From contig VZSF01002930.1 in assembly GCA_013398295.1 (NCBI GenBank), forward strand, positions 124,001-188,000: 64,000 nucleotides of DNA, given 5' to 3'. Both the position numbers and the translations under genes were made by a program. The notes beneath the pieces are model-generated. The model saw only the letters and a list, made by a program, of their open reading frames with translations. It did not search any database and was not told the origin of the DNA. Below are positions 13,476 through 22,170 of this stretch, piece by piece; the stretch's first letter is position 1; every line of letters starts with the position of its first letter. The stretch comes from Chionis minor. Lineage: Eukaryota > Chordata > Aves > Charadriiformes > Chionididae.

Positions 13476-13850
13476 TTTTTTTTTTTTTTTATCTGTGAGG
13501 CAGCAGATTTTATTTGGATCTGGGAAGGAAACAGGATGATGGTATGCTTAAAAAGTTACAGGACTTAACACAGTATAAAAACTATTACAAACACATGCAC
13601 ACACAGAAAAAATCTTTTAAACACTTTGCTACTGCTACCTAATGCATTAATGAATTTTCAGTATGTGCGAACACAAGAACAAAATAGTATTAACTCTATG
13701 ATTTAAAGCAAGTATTCCCTTTGATCTGAATTGGTGTTGGCACTTCATTGCTGCATTAAAATAAAATCTGTCCTGGCTTCTTGCTGGATAAATGTGAAAT
13801 AAAACGATGATGAGTAGCACACCCTTTTGGCTGCAGTGTGCTTTTCAGCA
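13476..13850 (-). pseudogene. Possible processed-mRNA 3' end (retrocopied 3' UTR)
   Basis: Read on the minus strand, the sequence ends with the hexamer AATAAA (plus 13509-13514), then 18 bases, then a run of 15 A (plus 13476-13490). That is the spacing of a genuine cleavage and polyadenylation site, and a genomically encoded A-tail at that point is the usual mark of a processed retrocopy. The sequence upstream on the minus strand is T-rich and 3'-UTR-like, with no recognisable coding frame, so the parent gene is unknown. The 5' limit is a guess and I found no target-site duplication. It could also be a true gene 3' end that happens to sit beside an A-rich stretch, or chance. Confidence 0.3.
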
Positions 13851-14404
13851 TAGCTGGTATAACACACAACACAAGACCATTAATAAATATGCACCTTTTA
13901 TTCTCCAGACTTCCCCAATTCAAGATCTTCCTTATCCAATCTTCTACATTTACAGAAGAAGGAACTAGTCAGGTAATGCACCTGAGGCTTCCAGCCAGTA
14001 GGAAAAATAACTTGTCTGTGCTTCCCTTTTCCTCATGCCCACCTGTTATTGCTGCTCGGTCTTACACTGCACACAATACTGTGTTTTGCAACAATCTGTA
14101 TAGGGGAGCTGTGCTGACTTTCAGAGTATTATGAGCTAGGACAGATCCCCAGGGCTAGTCTGTGTCTTCTGAATTGCTCAGGAATACAAGATAGACAGTA
14201 AGAGGCTGAAGCAGCCAGTCTGTAATGCCACTTAGAAAGAAATTCATGTGTTGTAACAAGCTCCCTGGGTTTATCACTAATGCTACTATATAGTAGGAGG
14301 TAAAGAGGCAATTTGCTTGAATTCTGGGAAAAACACATAGTCCCTGTCCCTGGTTTGTTTTCTTTGGGGGTGTCCATACACGTGTATGCAGATGGACCCA
14401 AGCT
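13851..14404. other. Unique noncoding DNA
   Basis: No recognisable gene or repeat. The open frames here on both strands overlap each other and show no family resemblance. Confidence 0.5.
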
Positions 14405-14937
14405 CCTGGCTGGAAGTGACACAGTTATGTATAGGTGATGCTGAGCCTGAATAAACTAGAATTGAATGGAGCTTGTGTCTTGCAGAACATGTTTGGTCCT
14501 GTCTGCATCTTGTATCTTTGTACACATGACCTTTACTGACCCTGAATTTATCATAGATATGTAGGACAGGGGTCACAAAAGTGTTCTGTAGAAACACTTA
14601 TGCTCATCCCAGGAAGTTACCAAGTGTTGTTTATGACTGTCATGAACAGAATTCAAGTCTGATGCTCAGTGTCATGAGAAGAACTTTTGCTGCAACTTGC
14701 CAATCCTGCAAAGTTCCTATTGAGCCTGATGTGAAAGGTGCGACGTTTATGGGAGGAGACTCCCATTCCCTCCCCTCCCCCAGTCTATCATTGTCTTATC
14801 TGACGGTAGATATCACAAAGGTCACACCAAAGTTTACTTTGAAATATTTTCTAAAAGCAAAGCAAAATAGACGTAGCTTGGAGCAGGTCAACTTTAACAT
14901 GAATAATATATTCATGAGTTTCATAAACTGCTAATGT

Positions 14938-16346
14938 ATAGAATCGTAGAATTGTTTGGATTGGAAGGGACCTTTAAGATCATCAAGTCCAATCATCAAC
15001 CTAACACCGCCAAACCTACCACTAAACCATGTCTCTAAGCACCATGTCTACCTGTCTTTTAAATACCTCAGGGATGGTGATTCCACCACTTCCCTGGGCA
15101 GCCTGTTCCAATGCTTGACAACCCTTTTGGTGAAGAATTTTTTCCTACTATCCAATCTAAACCTCTCCTGGTGCAACTTGAGGCCATTTTCTCTCATCCT
15201 ATCACTTGTTACTTGGGAGAAGAGACAGATCCCCACCTCTCTACAACCTCCTTTCAAGTAGTTGTAGAGAGCGATAAGGTCTCCCCTCAGCCTCCTTTTC
15301 CCTGGACTAAACATCCCCAGTTCCCTCAGCCACTTCTCGTAAGACGTGCTCTAGACTCTTCACCAGCTGTGTTGCCCTTCTCTGGACACACTCCAGCACC
15401 TCAATGTCTTTCTTGTAGTGAGGGGCCCAAATCCAAATACAGTATTTGAGGTACTTCCTCACTGGTGCTGAATACAGGGGGACAATCACTTCCTTAGTCC
15501 TGCTCACCACACTATTTCTGATACAGGCCAGGATGCTATTGGCCTTCTTGGCCACCTGGGCACACTGCTGGCTCATGTTCAGTCAGCCATCTACAAATAC
15601 CCCCAGGTCCTTTTCTGCCAGGCGGCTTTCCAGACGCTCCTCCCCAAGCCCACAGTGCTGCATGGGGTTCTTGTGACCCAAGTGCAGGACCCAGCACTTG
15701 GCCTTGTTGAACCTCATCCCATTGACCTCAGCCCATCAATACAGCCTGTCCAGATCCTTCTGTAGGGCCATCCTACACTCAAGCAGGTTGTCACTCCCAC
15801 CTAACTAGGTGTCATCTGCAAACTTACTGAGGGTGCACTCAATCCCCTTATCCAGGTCATTGATAAAGAGGTTAAAGAGAACTGACCCCAACACTGAGCC
15901 CTGGGGAGCACCACTTGTGACCAGCTGCCAACCGGATTTAACTCCATTCACCACAACTCTTTGGATCTGGCCATCCAGCCAGTTTTTGACCCAGCAAAGA
16001 GTATGGCCATCCAAGCCATGAACAGCCTGTTTCCCCAGTAGAATGCTGTGGGAAATGGTGTCAAAGACTTTACTAAAGTCTAGGTGAACAACACCCATGG
16101 CCTTTCCCTCATCCACTAAGCAGGTGACCTTATAATAGAAGGAGATCAGGTTAGTCAAGCAGGACCTACCTTTCATAAACCCATACTGACTGGGTCTGAT
16201 CACCTGATTATCCCGCAAGTGCCATGTAATGGCACTCAGGATGATCTGTTCCATAACCTTCCCTGGCACCGAGGTCGGACTGACAGGTCTGTAGTTCCCT
16301 GGATCCTTCTTCTGGCCCTTCTTGTGGATGAGTGTCACATTTGCTA
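14938..16346 (-). mobile_element. CR1 LINE, 3' 1.4 kb (copy 1, cut by contig end)
   Basis: On the plus strand it opens with the complement of the CR1 3' terminal repeat (atagaatcgtagaattg) and the 'ggaagggacctttaagatcat' region. It then runs backwards through the pol C-terminus ('[15 protein letters not shown]', 'LYNYLKGGC', '[16 protein letters not shown]') into the reverse transcriptase. It stops abruptly at the N at 16347 because the contig ends there, not because the element does. Several frameshifts and stops show it is dead. Confidence 0.93.
15805..16346 (-). pseudogene. CR1 reverse transcriptase fragment (copy 1)
   Basis: This is the same reverse-transcriptase stretch as 17748-18362, shortened by the contig end. 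Motifs read in order are [31 protein letters not shown] and FADD. A TAG stop directly follows the FADDT residues, where CR1 proteins normally continue with K-L-G-G. The first codons of the open frame running to 16365 cross the N and come from the duplicated unique flank, so they are not CR1 protein. Confidence 0.9.
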
Positions 16347-16347
16347 N
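16347..16347. other. Single-N contig join
   Basis: One N between two exact copies. Some assemblers write a single N where the estimated gap is negative, meaning that the contigs overlap. Confidence 0.9.
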
Positions 16348-18289
16348 CCTGGCTGGAAGTGACACAGTTATGTATAGGTGATGCTGAGCCTGAATAAACT
16401 AGAATTGAATGGAGCTTGTGTCTTGCAGAACATGTTTGGTCCTGTCTGCATCTTGTATCTTTGTACACATGACCTTTACTGACCCTGAATTTATCATAGA
16501 TATGTAGGACAGGGGTCACAAAAGTGTTCTGTAGAAACACTTATGCTCATCCCAGGAAGTTACCAAGTGTTGTTTATGACTGTCATGAACAGAATTCAAG
16601 TCTGATGCTCAGTGTCATGAGAAGAACTTTTGCTGCAACTTGCCAATCCTGCAAAGTTCCTATTGAGCCTGATGTGAAAGGTGCGACGTTTATGGGAGGA
16701 GACTCCCATTCCCTCCCCTCCCCCAGTCTATCATTGTCTTATCTGACGGTAGATATCACAAAGGTCACACCAAAGTTTACTTTGAAATATTTTCTAAAAG
16801 CAAAGCAAAATAGACGTAGCTTGGAGCAGGTCAACTTTAACATGAATAATATATTCATGAGTTTCATAAACTGCTAATGTATAGAATCGTAGAATTGTTT
16901 GGATTGGAAGGGACCTTTAAGATCATCAAGTCCAATCATCAACCTAACACCGCCAAACCTACCACTAAACCATGTCTCTAAGCACCATGTCTACCTGTCT
17001 TTTAAATACCTCAGGGATGGTGATTCCACCACTTCCCTGGGCAGCCTGTTCCAATGCTTGACAACCCTTTTGGTGAAGAATTTTTTCCTACTATCCAATC
17101 TAAACCTCTCCTGGTGCAACTTGAGGCCATTTTCTCTCATCCTATCACTTGTTACTTGGGAGAAGAGACAGATCCCCACCTCTCTACAACCTCCTTTCAA
17201 GTAGTTGTAGAGAGCGATAAGGTCTCCCCTCAGCCTCCTTTTCCCTGGACTAAACATCCCCAGTTCCCTCAGCCACTTCTCGTAAGACGTGCTCTAGACT
17301 CTTCACCAGCTGTGTTGCCCTTCTCTGGACACACTCCAGCACCTCAATGTCTTTCTTGTAGTGAGGGGCCCAAATCCAAATACAGTATTTGAGGTACTTC
17401 CTCACTGGTGCTGAATACAGGGGGACAATCACTTCCTTAGTCCTGCTCACCACACTATTTCTGATACAGGCCAGGATGCTATTGGCCTTCTTGGCCACCT
17501 GGGCACACTGCTGGCTCATGTTCAGTCAGCCATCTACAAATACCCCCAGGTCCTTTTCTGCCAGGCGGCTTTCCAGACGCTCCTCCCCAAGCCCACAGTG
17601 CTGCATGGGGTTCTTGTGACCCAAGTGCAGGACCCAGCACTTGGCCTTGTTGAACCTCATCCCATTGACCTCAGCCCATCAATACAGCCTGTCCAGATCC
17701 TTCTGTAGGGCCATCCTACACTCAAGCAGGTTGTCACTCCCACCTAACTAGGTGTCATCTGCAAACTTACTGAGGGTGCACTCAATCCCCTTATCCAGGT
17801 CATTGATAAAGAGGTTAAAGAGAACTGACCCCAACACTGAGCCCTGGGGAGCACCACTTGTGACCAGCTGCCAACCGGATTTAACTCCATTCACCACAAC
17901 TCTTTGGATCTGGCCATCCAGCCAGTTTTTGACCCAGCAAAGAGTATGGCCATCCAAGCCATGAACAGCCTGTTTCCCCAGTAGAATGCTGTGGGAAATG
18001 GTGTCAAAGACTTTACTAAAGTCTAGGTGAACAACACCCATGGCCTTTCCCTCATCCACTAAGCAGGTGACCTTATAATAGAAGGAGATCAGGTTAGTCA
18101 AGCAGGACCTACCTTTCATAAACCCATACTGACTGGGTCTGATCACCTGATTATCCCGCAAGTGCCATGTAATGGCACTCAGGATGATCTGTTCCATAAC
18201 CTTCCCTGGCACCGAGGTCGGACTGACAGGTCTGTAGTTCCCTGGATCCTTCTTCTGGCCCTTCTTGTGGATGAGTGTCACATTTGCTA
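16348..18289. repeat. Copy 2 of the 1,942-bp tandem duplication
   Basis: Matches 14405-16346 throughout by frame comparison and at both edges by reading: it starts with cctggctggaagtgacac and its last matching bases are catttgcta. Beyond 18289 this copy continues naturally into more CR1 (cttccagtcaactggg), so the second contig carries the longer version. Confidence 0.92.
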
Positions 18290-18362
18290 TCTTCCAGTCA
18301 ACTGGGACCTCCCTGGTTAGCCAGGTCTGCTGATAAATGATGGAAAGTGGTTTGGTGAGCAC
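16881..18362 (-). mobile_element. CR1 LINE, 3' 1.5 kb (copy 2, cut by N gap)
   Basis: This is the fuller version of the element seen at 14938-16346. On the minus strand it enters from the 125-N gap inside the reverse transcriptase and runs to the 3' terminal repeat near 16881-16900. The next 5' piece of the same element is at 20436-20493 on a misplaced contig, so the true insertion is about 1.54 kb and 5'-truncated, as is usual for CR1. It shares the 'LYNYLKGGC' subfamily signature with the plus-strand copy at 37893. Confidence 0.93.
17748..18362 (-). pseudogene. CR1 reverse transcriptase fragment, 204 codons
   Basis: This is the core of a CR1 (Jockey-superfamily) reverse transcriptase, which copies element RNA into DNA at a nicked target. 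In the translation, [10 protein letters not shown] lies at residues 41-50, LDFSKVFD at 113-120 with a catalytic aspartate, and [19 protein letters not shown] at 171-189. The catalytic FADD box, the CR1 form of YxDD, is at 200-203. The frame ends at a TAG one residue after FADDT, a premature stop. The first methionine is internal because the N gap removes everything upstream. The endonuclease domain is absent. Downstream pol pieces continue in other frames (17250-17519 and 16991-17257), so the protein is broken by indels as well. Confidence 0.93.
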
Positions 18363-18487
18363 NNNNNNNNNNNNNNNNNNNNNNNNNNNNNNNNNNNNNN
18401 NNNNNNNNNNNNNNNNNNNNNNNNNNNNNNNNNNNNNNNNNNNNNNNNNNNNNNNNNNNNNNNNNNNNNNNNNNNNNNNNNNNNNNN
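18363..18487. other. Assembly gap, 125 N
   Basis: It interrupts the CR1 reverse transcriptase on its 5' side. The 21 bases before it (18342-18362) recur at the start of the contig at 20415, which is therefore the likely filler. Confidence 0.95.
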
Positions 18488-18498
18488 TTCCCCCCCTC

Positions 18499-18538
<40 letters not shown>

Positions 18539-18832
18539 AATAATTAAATCATGACTACATTTTAAATTAAGTTTTCTTTTTCTCAAGGTTATTCCATTAT
18601 GCACAAGGCATAACTACTCAGGCATAATTCTCAGTCTTTCATTCTGGAGGGATTTAAAGACCTCTTGGTTTGTATGGTTCTTTGGATAATGCCATGCTGG
18701 AGAGTCTCTGCTGGTTGCTGAGGATGGGCTACTATTACTGCTCATCCTGCATCTCAGTCAAATTTGTACATCCATGTCTGTATTCCTGACTTCTGTTAGG
18801 GAGAGAATAATAAATTCTCATTTTTATAAGAT
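18488..18832. other. Poly-T tract and unique flank
   Basis: A pyrimidine run opens the contig, including about 30 T (roughly 18504-18534), followed by ordinary AT-rich unique DNA. The poly-T next to the gap probably caused the assembly break. Confidence 0.7.
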
Positions 18833-20413
18833 ACATATCCATCTTCTGCCATGATATTTGAATAACTATGTAGCCATTATTTGTTTAACGTACTGTTTTA
18901 TTACAAATGGATTGGTTTTCCTAAAAAAATGCCCAGCAATTTTGTCAGATTTTACATATACTGACAGTAGGCTTTGACTTTCGAGCATCTCTTTTTTGTT
19001 ACACCTAGCTCTAATAACATAAAATTCCATAATGCTAAGGCAGATACACATTTTTGATGTCCAACATTACACATAAATGCTGTTAAACAGTCACCGAGAG
19101 TGCTATTTCATCAGAGAATGGCTTACCACATATTTTCTTTGATTTTTTAAATATCCTTCCGCCTAGTGTTTTGATATTGTTGAATGCGGCCATTAACTGG
19201 CTATTGTTTTCTGTGATGCTGCTGGAGTTGCAGTACTAGGCAATTTGCACAGTCTTACTGCAATTAAAACGTGCAAATAAAAGCTGCAGTTTGGCACTGC
19301 ATGGCTAAAATTCATTGCTGGGTCTAAAATGGTCATTGTAGTTGTGTCTGCGAGCTTGCCTGGTTCCCAGAAATCTAAATAGCTATCTATACTAAAAAGG
19401 TTGTTTCTGCTGTATATAATGATTATATGTCAGGTCTTTGGATTCATAGTCTCAAGTGTGTTAGAGTTATTTCAATGGGAATGCATTGACAGGAAATTTA
19501 CACTGAAATTATGGGAATTTATAAAGTGAGATGATTTCACCAAATTTTTCCCAGTGGAAAGCAGCTGAGAAAAAAAATATATACAGCCAGAATGGAGGGT
19601 GTGCATATATCTAGAGAAAGATAGATAAAGGTATTTTGTTTCAATTACGTATTTGAAATAACCCAATTAAAGTCATAAATTTAAATTCAATCAGGTAGTC
19701 CCACTACAATGCAAAATGAAATTTTTGTAAGAACTTTTCCCTACAAAAGTTTGATGGTTTTGAATTTGTGATTGTTTCTAAAGGAGTTCAGGTCTGAAAT
19801 GGAGAATCCCGTGTGAAAACAAAATGTCTGTTCTCCACACCTCTCTAAGTCTTAGTGTGCTACTGTAGATGCCACCAGTTCTCTGGACAGAGGTTTTCAT
19901 TCCAGAGGGGATTCCAATTATTCTTGTGGAGGTTTCTGTTCTCAGTGATCTGATATTATGAATGGGCTGTTTTATATGCACTTCTGTCAGATCTCAAAAA
20001 TGAAGTGAAGCTTCTCCCTTGATGTCCAACTTCTCTGGGGGAATTGCAGGTATGAGAATGTGTAAGTTTTAACCTTAAGCTAGGTGGTTTTTTGTTTGGT
20101 TGGTTTTTGTTTGTTTGTTTGTTTGTTTGTTTGTTTGAAGTCCCTGTTTTGGAACTGGTACTTAATTACTGGATTTTTAAAATTTATTTTCTATTCTGGT
20201 CTGTTTGAGGATCTCCCTATTTAAAAGCTCTATTTTCATACTGTAGGACTGCTTCCTGCAGGAAAGCAGTGATCTCACACATGGCATTCTTTCACTAGCA
20301 TGTTTTAAAGATGTTTGGGAGTCTCCTTTAAAAAGCCTGTTGATATTTTCTTCTTGTTTTCTTCCAAAATGATTTCTTATCCTTGAATGCATATATGAAC
20401 TTCAGTTGCCTGA
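18833..20413. repeat. Copy 1 of a 1,581-bp duplication (probable assembly artefact)
   Basis: Recurs at 20590-22170 with a constant offset of 1757, with identical open frames in both copies. It contains unique AT-rich DNA and a (TTTG)8 microsatellite at 20106-20137. The content is otherwise noncoding. Confidence 0.92.
20106..20137 (+). repeat. (TTTG)8 microsatellite
   Basis: Eight perfect tttg units. The same array appears at 21863-21894 in the second copy of the duplicated block, with the same unit number, which is further evidence that both copies come from one locus. Confidence 0.95.
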
Positions 20414-20414
20414 N
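20414..20414. other. Single-N contig join
   Basis: It separates the end of the first 1,581-bp copy from the small misplaced contig. Confidence 0.9.
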
Positions 20415-20588
20415 GGAAAGTGGTTTGGTGAGCACATCTGCCAGCTCCCTTTAGTACCCTTGGGTGGATCCCATGCAGGCCCATAGACTTGTGTTGTTGT
20501 ATGTAACAACTTAGATTATGCCCAGAAGTTTTACCACTGAACCTGGAGAAAAATTCCCTTTCTCTGCCTCTCTCTTTTCTTTTTTTTT
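20415..20588. other. Misplaced 174-bp contig
   Basis: It starts with the same 21 bases that precede the 125-N gap (18342-18362), continues with 58 bases of CR1 reverse transcriptase, then unique sequence and a T-rich end (cctctctcttttc followed by T). Its neighbours on both sides are the two overlapping copies of one block, which leave no room for it here. Confidence 0.85.
20436..20493 (-). mobile_element. CR1 5'-terminal piece of the 16881-18362 element
   Basis: On the minus strand it encodes the CR1 block H-K-S-M-G-x-x-G-I-H-P-R-V-L-K, which normally lies just before '[13 protein letters not shown]'. One extra G after the K codon shifts the frame, so the piece joins the downstream reverse transcriptase out of frame. 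Similarity stops at about 20493, where the upstream codons expected in CR1 do not follow. That is the 5' truncation point. Confidence 0.85.
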
Positions 20589-20589
20589 N
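20589..20589. other. Single-N contig join
   Basis: It separates the misplaced contig from the second 1,581-bp copy. Confidence 0.9.
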
Positions 20590-22170
20590 ACATATCCATC
20601 TTCTGCCATGATATTTGAATAACTATGTAGCCATTATTTGTTTAACGTACTGTTTTATTACAAATGGATTGGTTTTCCTAAAAAAATGCCCAGCAATTTT
20701 GTCAGATTTTACATATACTGACAGTAGGCTTTGACTTTCGAGCATCTCTTTTTTGTTACACCTAGCTCTAATAACATAAAATTCCATAATGCTAAGGCAG
20801 ATACACATTTTTGATGTCCAACATTACACATAAATGCTGTTAAACAGTCACCGAGAGTGCTATTTCATCAGAGAATGGCTTACCACATATTTTCTTTGAT
20901 TTTTTAAATATCCTTCCGCCTAGTGTTTTGATATTGTTGAATGCGGCCATTAACTGGCTATTGTTTTCTGTGATGCTGCTGGAGTTGCAGTACTAGGCAA
21001 TTTGCACAGTCTTACTGCAATTAAAACGTGCAAATAAAAGCTGCAGTTTGGCACTGCATGGCTAAAATTCATTGCTGGGTCTAAAATGGTCATTGTAGTT
21101 GTGTCTGCGAGCTTGCCTGGTTCCCAGAAATCTAAATAGCTATCTATACTAAAAAGGTTGTTTCTGCTGTATATAATGATTATATGTCAGGTCTTTGGAT
21201 TCATAGTCTCAAGTGTGTTAGAGTTATTTCAATGGGAATGCATTGACAGGAAATTTACACTGAAATTATGGGAATTTATAAAGTGAGATGATTTCACCAA
21301 ATTTTTCCCAGTGGAAAGCAGCTGAGAAAAAAAATATATACAGCCAGAATGGAGGGTGTGCATATATCTAGAGAAAGATAGATAAAGGTATTTTGTTTCA
21401 ATTACGTATTTGAAATAACCCAATTAAAGTCATAAATTTAAATTCAATCAGGTAGTCCCACTACAATGCAAAATGAAATTTTTGTAAGAACTTTTCCCTA
21501 CAAAAGTTTGATGGTTTTGAATTTGTGATTGTTTCTAAAGGAGTTCAGGTCTGAAATGGAGAATCCCGTGTGAAAACAAAATGTCTGTTCTCCACACCTC
21601 TCTAAGTCTTAGTGTGCTACTGTAGATGCCACCAGTTCTCTGGACAGAGGTTTTCATTCCAGAGGGGATTCCAATTATTCTTGTGGAGGTTTCTGTTCTC
21701 AGTGATCTGATATTATGAATGGGCTGTTTTATATGCACTTCTGTCAGATCTCAAAAATGAAGTGAAGCTTCTCCCTTGATGTCCAACTTCTCTGGGGGAA
21801 TTGCAGGTATGAGAATGTGTAAGTTTTAACCTTAAGCTAGGTGGTTTTTTGTTTGGTTGGTTTTTGTTTGTTTGTTTGTTTGTTTGTTTGTTTGAAGTCC
21901 CTGTTTTGGAACTGGTACTTAATTACTGGATTTTTAAAATTTATTTTCTATTCTGGTCTGTTTGAGGATCTCCCTATTTAAAAGCTCTATTTTCATACTG
22001 TAGGACTGCTTCCTGCAGGAAAGCAGTGATCTCACACATGGCATTCTTTCACTAGCATGTTTTAAAGATGTTTGGGAGTCTCCTTTAAAAAGCCTGTTGA
22101 TATTTTCTTCTTGTTTTCTTCCAAAATGATTTCTTATCCTTGAATGCATATATGAACTTCAGTTGCCTGA
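20590..22170. repeat. Copy 2 of the 1,581-bp duplication
   Basis: Matches 18833-20413 at both edges (acatatccatcttctgcc at the start, cagttgcctga at the end) and continues beyond 22170 into unique DNA. It contains the second sight of the (TTTG)8 array at 21863-21894. Confidence 0.92.

Larger units (their letters stand above)
14405..16346. repeat. Copy 1 of a 1,942-bp tandem duplication (probable assembly artefact)
   Basis: This block recurs at 16348-18289 with a constant offset of 1943. Every open frame in it has an identical partner in the second copy, and the copies are separated by one N. It contains 14405-14937 (unique flank) and most of a minus-strand CR1. Perfect identity plus a single-N join points to two overlapping contigs that were never merged. 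Confidence 0.92.

Noticed and set aside
14405..18289. Reading the repeat as a genuine recent segmental duplication
   Set aside because: Perfect identity, the single N at the joint and natural continuation of only one copy favour unmerged contigs.
17748..18362. Treating the 204-codon reverse transcriptase as a functional gene
   Set aside because: It is a CR1 fragment with no start, a premature stop after FADDT, frameshifts before and after, and no endonuclease.
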